DNA of 64,000 bases from Anaerofilum faecale. GTDB lineage: Bacteria > Bacillota > Clostridia > Oscillospirales > Ruminococcaceae. Of this stretch, positions 32,956 through 40,629 are shown piece after piece; the first letter of the stretch is position 1, and the number at the start of each line of letters is the position of its first letter. Position numbers and translations under genes: made by a program. The notes under the pieces were generated by a model. That model was given only the letters and a program-made list of their open reading frames with translations, was not told the origin of the DNA and did not search any database. Location of the stretch: positions 1-64,000 of the forward strand of contig DXFV01000033.1 in NCBI GenBank assembly GCA_019114265.1. Reading direction: 5' to 3'.

Positions 32956-33978
32956 ATGGCGCAGAATGATATCGGCATCGACCTGGGCACCACGTCGGTG
33001 ATCGTGGCCGTGGAAGGAAAGGGGATTGTCCTCAACGAGCCCAGCGTGGTGGCGGTGGACACCAAGCACGACAAGGTGCTGGCGGTGGGCAGCGAGGCCT
33101 TCGCGATGGTGGGCCGCACCCCGGCGCACATCTCGGCGGTGCGCCCGCTGAAGGACGGCGTGATCTCCAACCACGTGCTCACCAAGGAAATGATCCGCCG
33201 TTTTGTCAACCGGGTGTATGATTCCCGCATGATTAAACCGCGCGTAGCGGTGTGTGTGCCCGCCGCCATCACCGGCATCGAGAGCGACGCGGTGGTGGAG
33301 GCGGTGGTGTCGGCCGGCGCACGCCAGGTGTTCCTGATCGACGAGCCCATCGCTGCGGCGCTGGGCAGCGGCATCGACATCACCCAGCCGCAGGGGCATA
33401 TGGTGATCGACATCGGCGGCGGCACCACCGACATCGCCATCATCAGCCTGGGCGGCAAGGTGCAGGCCAGCTCGGTGGCGGTGGCGGGCAACATGCTGGA
33501 CGAGGAGATCCTCAAGCATGTGCGCGCCAAATTCAATCTGGTGATCGGCCTGCGCAGCGCCGAGGAGCTGAAAAAGACGGTGGCCTGCTGCCCGCAGCTG
33601 GCCTACTCCGGCCAGACCGAGGTGAAGGGCCGCAGCCTGACCACCAACCTGCCCCAGCGCCAGATCGTCCGCACCGAGGACCTGTACGAGCCGGTCATGA
33701 AGTGCGTCGAGCAGCTGGGCGAGGCGGCGCACCAGGTGCTGGAAAAGACGCCGCCGGAGTTGGCGGGCGACATTTATGCCCAGGGCATCGTGCTCACCGG
33801 CGGCAGTGCGCAGCTGAAAGGCCTGCCCGAGTATTTCAGCGAGAAGCTGAAGGTGAACGTGCGCGTTTCCCCCGATCCGGTGAACTGCGTGGCGATGGGC
33901 ACCGCGCGCTGCCTGTCGATGGGCGACCAGCTGGAGACCGGCTTCTGCGACGCCACTCCGCGCATGGGACGCCGGTGA
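32956..33978 (+). CDS. mreB: MreB/Mbl family rod-shape actin homologue
   Basis: Membrane-associated bacterial actin of 340 aa that guides lateral wall synthesis. Phosphate 1 loop DIGIDLGTTSVIV, connecting region LIDEPIAAALGSG, phosphate 2 DIGGGTTDIAII and adenosine motif LTGGSAQLKGLPEYF are present. It lacks mreC, mreD or other elongasome genes on either side and sits between comF and a lipoprotein gene. It could equally be an Mbl or MreBH paralogue. AAAGGGGAAAG SD. Confidence 0.93.
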   Translation: MAQNDIGIDLGTTSVIVAVEGKGIVLNEPSVVAVDTKHDKVLAVGSEAFAMVGRTPAHISAVRPLKDGVISNHVLTKEMIRRFVNRVYDSRMIKPRVAVCVPAAITGIESDAVVEAVVSAGARQVFLIDEPIAAALGSGIDITQPQGHMVIDIGGGTTDIAIISLGGKVQASSVAVAGNMLDEEILKHVRAKFNLVIGLRSAEELKKTVACCPQLAYSGQTEVKGRSLTTNLPQRQIVRTEDLYEPVMKCVEQLGEAAHQVLEKTPPELAGDIYAQGIVLTGGSAQLKGLPEYFSEKLKVNVRVSPDPVNCVAMGTARCLSMGDQLETGFCDATPRMGRR

Positions 33979-33992
33979 GGGGAGGTCACGCC

Positions 33993-34475
33993 ATGCGTTG
34001 CAACAAGATCAAGTGGGCGGCGGCGGTCGTGCTGGCGGCGGCACTGTTCGCCGGCTGTGAAAAGGCGCCGCAGACCTATCATTCCGAGCCGGGCCAGGCG
34101 CAGGAGACGGTGTTTTTCACCTTCACGGTGGACGACGCCGAGCAGGTGGACGAGTTTGCCGGATACGAGCCGGTGGCCGGCAACCAGCTGGTGCGTGTGG
34201 ACGTCACCGAGCAGGGCACCTTCCACAGGGAGCTGACCATGTACGCCTACGATTTCCAGCTGCATTTCGGCGACGGCGAATACGCCAACCCGCTGATGGG
34301 CCTGGAGGACGACAGCCTGATGCCGGCCGAATTCCCCCTGCAGAAGGGCGACGAGATGCAGTACAGCCTGCTGTTTGAAGTGCCGGAGGAATACGACGAA
34401 TTTTCTCTGATCTACCTCGAACAGTTCAGCGACGGGAGCAGCGGAGACCTGTTCTCGGTCGATTTCGCCATCTGA
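33993..34475 (+). CDS. Putative lipoprotein, DUF4352-like
   Basis: A 160-aa exported protein with a lipobox (ALFAGC, Cys22) after a basic and hydrophobic signal, so it should be anchored outside the membrane. The mature part is acidic and beta-rich (FTVDDAEQVDEFAG ... MQYSLLFEVPEEYDEFSLIY) and recalls the immunoglobulin-like DUF4352/telokin fold. This is a resemblance, not a firm assignment. GGGGAGG lies 7 bases before the ATG, 14 bases after mreB, so it is cotranscribed with the shape gene. A strong terminator follows. Confidence 0.8.
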   Translation: MRCNKIKWAAAVVLAAALFAGCEKAPQTYHSEPGQAQETVFFTFTVDDAEQVDEFAGYEPVAGNQLVRVDVTEQGTFHRELTMYAYDFQLHFGDGEYANPLMGLEDDSLMPAEFPLQKGDEMQYSLLFEVPEEYDEFSLIYLEQFSDGSSGDLFSVDFAI

Positions 34476-34483
34476 ATCCACAG

Positions 34484-34513
34484 ACGGCCTGCCGGTGCGG
34501 CAGGCCGTTTTTG
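34484..34513 (+). terminator. Rho-independent terminator after the lipoprotein gene
   Basis: Arms ACGGCCTGCC/GGCAGGCCGT with a 5-base loop are followed by TTTTTGTC. Confidence 0.92.
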
Positions 34514-34636
34514 TCAAAAAAGGAGAGATGTATATCTCTCGGCGCGGGCGGGCACACTATGCACAGCAGGACGGGCCGGCGGCCTTTGCGAGGGCTTCGC
34601 ACGGCCGCCCTGCAAAAAAACAAAGGAGGCACCCCG

Positions 34637-34825
34637 ATGCAAACGATCACCGAGATGGAACTGGCCGGCTATTCGCAGCTTTTGGGCCGCGAGCAGAACG
34701 CCATCCAGAAGTTCAAGAGCTATGCCGAAAGCTGCGAAGATCCGGCCCTGCAGAAGCTGTGCGAGGAGATGGCCCAGCGCCATACCCAGCACTACCACAC
34801 CATCCTGAACGAGCTGAAAAAGTAA
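34637..34825 (+). CDS. Small coat-F-like helical protein
   Basis: A 62-aa protein predicted to be two helices (ELAGYSQLLGREQNAIQKFK and EEMAQRHTQHYHTILNELKK) with ferritin-like spacing of Glu and His. It resembles the short partner often found before CotF-like spore coat proteins in Clostridia. AAAGGAGGC lies 6 bases before the ATG. Cotranscribed with the next gene, 15 bases away. Whether this organism sporulates cannot be told from the window. Confidence 0.75.
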   Translation: MQTITEMELAGYSQLLGREQNAIQKFKSYAESCEDPALQKLCEEMAQRHTQHYHTILNELKK

Positions 34826-34840
34826 AAGGAGGCTTTCGCC

Positions 34841-35107
34841 ATGCAGTGCTTTGACGACCAGGCCAAGATGAGCGATTCGCTCAACACCCAGAAGGCCATC
34901 ACCGAGCAGTACAACCACTATGCCGGCGAGTGCTCCACGAAAACCCGCCGCAACAAGCTGATCGACATCCTGAACGAAGAGCACGAGATGCAGTTCGAGG
35001 TGTTCAGCGCGATGGAAAAGCGCGGCTGGTACACGCCCCAGCCCGCCGAGAGCAAAAAGCAGCAGCAGGCCTGCAAGCAGTTCACCCAGATGGAAAAACA
35101 GCTGTAA
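34841..35107 (+). CDS. CotF-like spore coat family protein
   Basis: An 88-aa helical protein of the Coat_F family: DDQAKMSDSLNTQKAITEQYN, STKTRRNKLIDILNEEHEMQ, and the family-typical AMEKRGWYTPQPA close to the C-terminus. In Bacillus, CotF is a coat component, but many non-sporulating Clostridia keep such genes, so another envelope or storage role is possible. AAAGGAGG lies before the ATG. Confidence 0.82.
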   Translation: MQCFDDQAKMSDSLNTQKAITEQYNHYAGECSTKTRRNKLIDILNEEHEMQFEVFSAMEKRGWYTPQPAESKKQQQACKQFTQMEKQL

Positions 35108-35149
35108 GCCGCACGCCCTGCTGCCTTTGTTCGGAACGCAGAAAACGAA

Positions 35150-35409
35150 GAGCCGGTCCCCGCGGGGACCGGCTCAGCTTGTCGAAAAGGGGACGGTTTG
35201 CGCTGCCCAAAAGCGTTCCCCTCATCCGTCGCCTGCGGCGACAGCTTCCCCCTGGGGGAAGCCAAAAACCAGCGGTGCGGCCGTTCGATCCAAAGCCTTC
35301 CCCTGGCAGGGGAAGGTGGCGCGAAGCGCCGGATGAGGTCGAAGCTGTCCCGCCGCACGAAGGAAATCACTTGCTGGACAGCCTGAGCCGGTCCCCGTGG
35401 GGACGGCTC
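35150..35409. repeat. Mosaic intergenic repeat, copy B, with flanking inverted hairpins
   Basis: Body 35178-35383 starts CTTGTCGAAAAG and carries GGTTTGCGCTGCCCAAAAGC, a hairpin CTCATCCGTCGCCTGCGGCG, the core arms CCTTCCCC/GGGGAAGG, GGATGAGGTCGAAGC, and an end ACGAAGGAAATCACTTGC. It is bracketed by two copies of a GAGCCGGTCCCC/GGGGACCGGCTC hairpin (35150-35175 and 35385-35409). No gene is seen in this 383-base gap. Confidence 0.75.
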
Positions 35410-35421
35410 TTTCTCGTTTTT
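35385..35421 (+). terminator. Hairpin with U-rich tail at the right end of copy B
   Basis: Arms GAGCCGGTCCCC/GGGGACGGCTC are followed by TTTCTCGTTTTT. It may be the terminator of the coat-protein pair displaced by the repeat. Confidence 0.6.
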
Positions 35422-35432
35422 GCACAGGTTTG

Positions 35433-35490
35433 CGCAGCCAAAACGCTTTTCCCCGGCAGGCGGCGGATGAGGCCGAAGCTCGCCCCCCGT
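35433..35490. repeat. Mosaic intergenic repeat, truncated copy D
   Basis: It contains GCGCAGCCAAAACGCTTTTC, CCGGCAGGCGGCGGATGAGG and CCGAAGCTC, matching the start and the GGATGAGG block of copies B and C with the centre lost. It abuts the yifB stop codon. Confidence 0.6.
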
Positions 35491-37020
35491 TCACAGGCTG
35501 TACCCCAGCGAGCGGTCGAGCATGCGGTATTGCAGCGCCTCGGCGATGTGGGCGGAGGAGAGCAGCTCGCTCTGGTCCATGTCGGCCAGGGTGCGCGCCA
35601 CCTTGAGCACGCGGGTATACGCCCGCGCAGACAGCCCCATCCGGTCGAAGGCGGCCGCCAGCATCCGGGAGGCGTCGGGCGTCATCCGGCAGACGGCCCG
35701 CAGCTGTGCGTCCGGGATGCGCGCATTGCAGCTCACGCCCCATTGCTGCAGCCGCTGCTGCTGGATGCGCCGGGTCCGCAGCACACGGCTCCGCACCGCA
35801 GCGCTGCTCTCGCCGCCGCTGTCGGACGCCAGCGCTTCATATTCCACCGGCTCCACGTTCACATGCAGGTCGATGCGGTCGAGCAGCGGGCCGGAAATGC
35901 GGCTGCGGTACCGCTCAACGGCCGCCGGCGTGCAGGTGCAGGGGTGGGAGGGATGCCCCAGATAGCCGCAGGGGCAGGGGTTCATCGCCGCCACCAGCAT
36001 CACATGGCAGGGAAACGCTGCCTGTCCCGCCGCCCGGCTCACCACGATCTTTCCATCCTCCAGCGGCTGGCGCAGGATCTCCAGCGCGGTGCGCTGAAAT
36101 TCCGGCAGCTCGTCCAGAAACAAAACGCCGTTGTGCGCCAGGCTCACCTCGCCCGGCCGGGGCACGCTGCCGCCGCCGGTGAGCGCCACCGGGCTGACCG
36201 TGTGGTGCGGCGCGCGGAAGGGACGAACCGTCATCAGCCCGGCGTCAGCCCCCAGCAGCCCGGCCGCCGAGTGGATCTGGGTGGTCTGCATCGACTCCTC
36301 CCGTGTCAGGGGAGGGAGGATGCCGGGCAGGCGCTTGGCCAGCATCGACTTGCCGCTGCCCGGCGGCCCGATGAACAGCAGATTGTGCCCGCCGCTGGCC
36401 GCCACCTCCAGCGCACGGCGCGCTTCCGGCTGCCCGTGCACGTCGGCCAGGTCGGCCGCGACCAGCGGTTTGCTCTGCTCGAACGGCGCGCAGGGAACCG
36501 GCGGCAGCGGCGCGGTGCCGTCCAGATGCTCCAGCAGCTGCCGCACCTCCCGCACGCCGTACACCGCAAGGCCGGGCAGCACCGCGGCCTCGGCGGCGTT
36601 CTCGGCGGGCAGATACAGCGTGCGCACGCCCGCGTTCTGCGCCGCGATCGCCATCGACAGCGCCCCGCGCACCGGGCGCACCTCGCCGGCCAGCGACAGC
36701 TCTCCCAGAAAGGCGGCGTCGGGCGGCAGGGCGGCGATCTGTCCGCTGGCGGCCAGCACGCCCAGCAGGATGGGCAGATCGTACACCGGCCCGGTCTTGC
36801 GCTGGTCGGCCGGGGCGAGGTTCAGGGTGATGCGGCTGGCCGGAAAGGAAAAGCCCAGGTTTTTCAGCGCGCTGCGCACCCGGTCGCGGCTCTCCTTCAC
36901 GGCGCTGTCCGGCAGGCCCACCAGTTCAAACTGCGGCAGCCCGCGCGAAATATCCGCCTCCACCGTCACCACAAAGCCGTGCAGCGCAAACACGCCCAGG
37001 CTGGTCACCCGTGCAAACAT
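35491..37020 (-). CDS. YifB/ComM family Mg-chelatase-like AAA+ ATPase
   Basis: A 509-aa ATPase. It has an N-terminal Lon-like domain (TVEADISRGLPQFELVGLPD), Walker A GPPGSGKSMLAKRLPGILPP, Walker B HNGVLFLDELPEF, the sensor region AMNPCPCGYLGHP with clustered Cys, and a C-terminal Mg-chelatase domain (GLSARAYTRVLKVARTLADM). Haemophilus ComM is a branch-migration helicase in transformation, so with comF and recD2 nearby a recombination role is reasonable (inference). AAAGGAGC lies before the ATG. A promoter lies 32 bases upstream. Confidence 0.94.
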   Translation of the reverse strand: MFARVTSLGVFALHGFVVTVEADISRGLPQFELVGLPDSAVKESRDRVRSALKNLGFSFPASRITLNLAPADQRKTGPVYDLPILLGVLAASGQIAALPPDAAFLGELSLAGEVRPVRGALSMAIAAQNAGVRTLYLPAENAAEAAVLPGLAVYGVREVRQLLEHLDGTAPLPPVPCAPFEQSKPLVAADLADVHGQPEARRALEVAASGGHNLLFIGPPGSGKSMLAKRLPGILPPLTREESMQTTQIHSAAGLLGADAGLMTVRPFRAPHHTVSPVALTGGGSVPRPGEVSLAHNGVLFLDELPEFQRTALEILRQPLEDGKIVVSRAAGQAAFPCHVMLVAAMNPCPCGYLGHPSHPCTCTPAAVERYRSRISGPLLDRIDLHVNVEPVEYEALASDSGGESSAAVRSRVLRTRRIQQQRLQQWGVSCNARIPDAQLRAVCRMTPDASRMLAAAFDRMGLSARAYTRVLKVARTLADMDQSELLSSAHIAEALQYRMLDRSLGYSL

Positions 37021-37052
37021 CCGCCATCCGCTCCTTTCTCTCCGCTTTTTCT

Positions 37053-37081
37053 ATTATAGCGGCGGCGTCCGCTTTTCACAA
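37053..37081 (-). promoter_or_regulatory. Sigma-A promoter for yifB
   Basis: On the minus strand: TTGTGA-N17-TATAAT. Confidence 0.75.
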
Positions 37082-37128
37082 GAGGGGGAACGCCAGCGCA
37101 CATCGCCGCGATTTTACACAAAAACAAA

Positions 37129-37157
37129 TTGACATCCCCTGCGGAAATGGTTATTAT
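37129..37157 (+). promoter_or_regulatory. Sigma-A promoter for the phosphohexomutase gene
   Basis: TTGACA-N17-TATTAT lies 63 bases before the ATG. Confidence 0.85.
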
Positions 37158-37220
37158 ATAAATAAGTAACCCCTTATCCTGTATAAAAATTGGGAATCCT
37201 TTTGAAAGAGGTGCAGTTTT

Positions 37221-38903
37221 ATGTATAAAGCAGAGTACGAGCGTTGGCTGGCCACCGAGCTGGAGGACAAGGATCTGGTGCCCGAGCTGCTCAGCGTGCA
37301 GGGCGACGATGAGGCCATCAAAGACCGCTTTGCGGTGGCGCTGAAATTCGGCACCGCGGGTCTGCGCGGCGTGATCGGCGCCGGCACCAACCGCATGAAC
37401 ATCTACGTGGTGCGCCAGGCCACCCAGGGCCTTGCCAACTGGGTCAAAACGCAGGGCGGAACCCAGACCGTCGCCATCAGCTACGACAGCCGCATCAAGA
37501 GCGATGTGTTCGCCAAAGCGGCCGCCGAGGTGCTGGCTGCCAACGGCGTCAAGGTGCGCATCTATAAAGCCCTGATGCCGGTGCCCGCCCTCAGCTTTGC
37601 CACCCGCTTCTACAACTGCAACGCCGGTATCATGGTCACCGCCAGCCACAACCCGGCCAAATACAACGGCTATAAGGCCTACGGTCCCGACGGCTGCCAG
37701 CTCACCGACGAGGCCGCCGACGTGGTATACGCCGAGATCCAAAAGACCGACGTGCTCACCGGCGCGAAGGTGATGCCCTTTGCCGAGGGCCTGGAGAACG
37801 GTATGATCGAGTATGTGGGCGACGACTGCATCGAGGCGCTGTATGCCGCCATCGAGAGCCGCAGCGTGCGCCCCGGCCTGTGCAGGACCGCCGGCCTGAA
37901 GCTGGTGTACAGCCCGCTGAACGGCTCCGGCCTGGTTCCGGTCACCCGCGTGCTGTCCGACATCGGCGTCACCGACGTCACCATCGTGCCCGAGCAGAAG
38001 GACCCGGACGGCAACTTCCCCACCTGCCCCTACCCCAACCCCGAGATCTTCGAGGCGCTGCGCCTGGGTCTGGAGCTGGCGAAGGAGAGCGGCGCCGACT
38101 TGATGCTGGCCACCGACCCCGACGCCGACCGTGTGGGCATCGCGGTGCGCTGCAAGGACGGCAGCTATGAACTGCTCAGCGGCAACGAGGTGGGCGTGCT
38201 CCTGCTGGACTACATCTGCACCGCCCGCATCGAGAACGGCACCATGCCCAAGGACCCCGTCTGCGTGAAGTCCATCGTGTCCACCCCGCTGGCCGATGTG
38301 GTGGCCGCCCATTACGGCGTCGAGTGCCGCAACGTGCTCACCGGCTTCAAGTGGATCGGCGACCAGATCGCCCAGCTGGAGGCCGCGGGCGAGGTGGAGC
38401 GCTTCATCTTCGGCTTCGAGGAGAGCTACGGCTACCTGTCCGGCAGCTATGTGCGCGACAAGGACGCCGTGGTGGCCAGCATGCTGATCTGCGAGATGGC
38501 CGCCTACTACCGCAGCATCGGCTCCTCCATCAAGGAAGAGCTGGAGCGCATCTACGCCCAGTATGGCCGCTACCTGAACAAGGTGGACAGCTACGAATTC
38601 CCGGGCCTGTCCGGCATGGACAAGATGAACGGCATCATGGAGAACCTGCGCCGGAATCCTCCCGCCGAGTTCGCCGGTCATAAGGTGGTCAAGGCCACCG
38701 ACTACAAGAAGCCGGAGGAGACCGGCCTGCCCGCCGCGAACGTGCTGATCTATTCGCTGGAAGGCGGCGCGAGCGTGGTGGTCCGTCCCAGCGGCACCGA
38801 GCCGAAGATCAAGACCTACTTCACCACCCTTGGCAAGGACCTGGCCGAGGCCGAAGCCCAGAAAGAGGCGCTGGCCGCTGCCCTGAAGCCCCTGCTGGAT
38901 TGA
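37221..38903 (+). CDS. Phospho-sugar mutase (phosphoglucomutase/phosphomannomutase)
   Basis: A 560-aa alpha-D-phosphohexomutase, the long Firmicute PgcA type. It interconverts glucose 6- and 1-phosphate for UDP-glucose and glycolipid or exopolysaccharide supply; mannose activity is also possible. Visible features are FGTAGLRGVIGAGTNRMN, the catalytic serine loop MVTASHNPAKYNGYK, the metal loop ATDPDADRVGIAV, the sugar loop FGFEESYGYLSG and the phosphate loop RPSGTEPKIKTY. The order is normal and complete. GAAAGAGGTG SD. Its own promoter and terminator. Confidence 0.93.
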   Translation: MYKAEYERWLATELEDKDLVPELLSVQGDDEAIKDRFAVALKFGTAGLRGVIGAGTNRMNIYVVRQATQGLANWVKTQGGTQTVAISYDSRIKSDVFAKAAAEVLAANGVKVRIYKALMPVPALSFATRFYNCNAGIMVTASHNPAKYNGYKAYGPDGCQLTDEAADVVYAEIQKTDVLTGAKVMPFAEGLENGMIEYVGDDCIEALYAAIESRSVRPGLCRTAGLKLVYSPLNGSGLVPVTRVLSDIGVTDVTIVPEQKDPDGNFPTCPYPNPEIFEALRLGLELAKESGADLMLATDPDADRVGIAVRCKDGSYELLSGNEVGVLLLDYICTARIENGTMPKDPVCVKSIVSTPLADVVAAHYGVECRNVLTGFKWIGDQIAQLEAAGEVERFIFGFEESYGYLSGSYVRDKDAVVASMLICEMAAYYRSIGSSIKEELERIYAQYGRYLNKVDSYEFPGLSGMDKMNGIMENLRRNPPAEFAGHKVVKATDYKKPEETGLPAANVLIYSLEGGASVVVRPSGTEPKIKTYFTTLGKDLAEAEAQKEALAAALKPLLD

Positions 38904-38926
38904 TTTTTCAGATTCGTGAAAATATG

Positions 38927-38964
38927 CAGCCCGTGCCTGTTTGTGGGCGCGGGCTGTTGTTTGT
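38927..38964 (+). terminator. Probable terminator after the mutase gene
   Basis: Arms CAGCCCGTGCC and GGGCGCGGGCTG pair with one bulge and are followed by TTGTTTGTT. Confidence 0.7.
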
Positions 38965-38986
38965 TCAGAAAAAGCAGGGTGAAAAT

Positions 38987-39445
38987 ATGAAGATACGCTA
39001 TGCAGTTCCAGAGGATTATGAAGAGGTTGAGCGGATCCTGCGGCAGGCACAGCAGATGCATGTGCGCCTGCGTCCAGATGTCTACCGTGTTGGATCTGTG
39101 ATGATAGAGCGGGAAAAATTTTCCCAGCTGGCCGAAAGAGGCTGTGTGCTGGTGTGCCAGGAGGGGGAGGCTGTGATTGGAGCGCTCTGCTTCACACAAA
39201 CAGAAATAACAGGGTCGCGCAAGATGCCGGGAAAGGTGCTGTATATCGATTTTCTGGCTGTTCTTGAATCGCATCGCGGAAAGGGGGCTGGCAGTGCGCT
39301 CCTGCAAACAGCACGGGAAACAGCCCGAAAAAGCGGCTGTGGCAGCGTGGAACTTCAGGTGGATGCCGCCAACCATGCGGCCATACAAATGTACAGGCGA
39401 GCCGGCTTTTCCGAGAAAACCATTAAAATGTGCCTGAAATTGTAA
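38987..39445 (+). CDS. GNAT family N-acetyltransferase
   Basis: A 152-aa acetyl-CoA-dependent acetyltransferase. Motif A is clear (LYIDFLAVLESHRGKGAGSA, with HRGKGAG as CoA pyrophosphate loop), followed by the usual VELQVDAANHAAIQMYRRAG motif B. The substrate cannot be inferred. It is noticeably less GC-rich and uses more AT-ending codons than its neighbours, so it may be a later acquisition. The ATG at 38987 has a weak AGCAGGGTG SD. It probably depends on read-through from the mutase promoter. Confidence 0.88.
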   Translation: MKIRYAVPEDYEEVERILRQAQQMHVRLRPDVYRVGSVMIEREKFSQLAERGCVLVCQEGEAVIGALCFTQTEITGSRKMPGKVLYIDFLAVLESHRGKGAGSALLQTARETARKSGCGSVELQVDAANHAAIQMYRRAGFSEKTIKMCLKL

Positions 39446-39463
39446 AAACACGCAAATTCCCTC

Positions 39464-39492
39464 TTGCATCCCGCCCGCCGCTGTGGTATACT
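39464..39492 (+). promoter_or_regulatory. Sigma-A promoter for rpmE
   Basis: TTGCAT-N17-TATACT lies 131 bases before the rpmE ATG. Confidence 0.7.
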
Positions 39493-39498
39493 GATACG

Positions 39499-39618
39499 GC
39501 AATCGTTCCCAAGACTGCTCCGCGGTGTTCGTGCCGCGCTGGTAGTTGATATTGAAGGTTGTGATGGGCTCATGCCAACAAACATGGCCCCTATTGTCAT
39601 GAACCAGAAATGAGGTGA
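39499..39618 (+). promoter_or_regulatory. Long rpmE leader, candidate L31 autoregulatory leader
   Basis: The 120-nt untranslated region has a hairpin CGCGG/CCGCG near 39520-39540, A-rich single-stranded blocks, and pairing possibilities between GGGCTCATG and CATGGCCC near 39570-39590. Ribosomal protein L31 leaders are known in several bacterial groups; whether this matches the Firmicute class needs a covariance search. Confidence 0.4.
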
Positions 39619-39623
39619 ACAGA

Positions 39624-39821
39624 ATGAAACAGGGTATCCATCCCAAGTATGTGGACTGCACCATCACCTGCGCTTGCGGCGAGGTCATCAAGACCCGTTC
39701 CACCAAGCCGGAGATCCACGTGGAAGTGTGCTCCAAGTGCCATCCCTTCTACACCGGCAAGCAGAAGCTGGTTGATACCGGTGGCCGCGTCGATCGTTTC
39801 AAGAAGCGTTTCGGCCTGTAA
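39624..39821 (+). CDS. rpmE: 50S ribosomal protein L31
   Basis: Ribosomal protein of 65 aa, MKQGIHPKYVDCTITCACGE. It is the zinc-containing form (C16, C18, C36, C39). GAGGTGA lies before the ATG at 39624; an in-frame ATG-like start at 39615 overlaps the SD. It has a long leader and its own terminator. Confidence 0.96.
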   Translation: MKQGIHPKYVDCTITCACGEVIKTRSTKPEIHVEVCSKCHPFYTGKQKLVDTGGRVDRFKKRFGL

Positions 39822-39834
39822 TCGAACGACCTGT

Positions 39835-39896
39835 AAGGGGCTGTTTTGCCATGCGCGGCGGTTTGTGCCGCGGCGTGGAAAGCAGCCCCTTTCTGC
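39835..39896 (+). terminator. Terminator after rpmE
   Basis: Outer arms AAGGGGCTG/CAGCCCCTT enclose an inner GCGCGGC/GCCGCGGC hairpin and are followed by TCTG. The U run is short. Confidence 0.6.
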
Positions 39897-39912
39897 TGTA
39901 TAAGGAGCTGTT

Positions 39913-40530
39913 ATGCAGGACTATACCACCATCCAGGGCATGGCCACGGCCGAGATCGAGGAAAAGCGCAGCCGATTCATCGCCAACGTGTCCTTTGCCG
40001 ATACCGAAGAAAAGGCGCTGGCCTTTCTGGCCTCTGTCCGCGCCCAGCACCGCACCGCGCGCCACAACGTCTATGCCTATGTTCTGCGCGAGGGCAGCCG
40101 CCTGCGCTATTCCGACGACGGCGAACCCGCCAAGACCGCCGGCCTGCCGGTGCTGGAATCCATCCAGCACGCCGGCCTCACCGACTGCGTGGTGGTGGTC
40201 ACCCGCTATTTCGGCGGCATTCTGCTGGGCACCGGCGGCCTTGTCCGCGCCTACACTGCCGCCGCCTCGGCCGGGCTCTCGGCCGCAAAGATCGTCACCA
40301 TCCGCTCCTGCGTGTCGGTGGAGATCACGGTGGACTATGCGCTCTACGAGCGCGCGGTGCTTTTGTTCCAGCAGGCGGGCGCGCAGCTGGACGAACCGCA
40401 GTTTTCCGACCGCGTCTATCTGCGCGGCGTGCTGCCCGAAGGCGACGAAGCCCCGCTGCTCCCCGCGCTGCAGGAGCTCACACGGGGCGACAGCGGCCGT
40501 GTGTCGGCCCCCTTTTTCACCCCGTTCTGA
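39913..40530 (+). CDS. YigZ/IMPACT family protein
   Basis: A 205-aa cytoplasmic protein. The N-terminal UPF0029 domain carries EEKRSRFIANV, HNVYAYVLREG, SDDGEPAKTAGLPVLE and TRYFGGILLGTGGLVRAY, as in E. coli YigZ and yeast YIH1. A ferredoxin-like C-terminal domain follows. Family links are with translation regulation, but the bacterial role is unknown. AAGGAG lies before the ATG. Confidence 0.92.
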   Translation: MQDYTTIQGMATAEIEEKRSRFIANVSFADTEEKALAFLASVRAQHRTARHNVYAYVLREGSRLRYSDDGEPAKTAGLPVLESIQHAGLTDCVVVVTRYFGGILLGTGGLVRAYTAAASAGLSAAKIVTIRSCVSVEITVDYALYERAVLLFQQAGAQLDEPQFSDRVYLRGVLPEGDEAPLLPALQELTRGDSGRVSAPFFTPF

Positions 40531-40629
40531 CCGGCACGAAAATTTTTTTGTTTTCGATGCAGGGAAAACAGTCCGCTGTGTCGTATATTGTATACAGAAC
40601 GCTTTTTCGCGAAGGGGGGCGAGTTCTGT

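Noticed and set aside
37221..38903. Phosphoglucosamine mutase (GlmM)
   Set aside because: 560 aa and the MVTASHNPAKYNGYK loop fit the PgcA type; GlmM is about 450 aa with a different loop.
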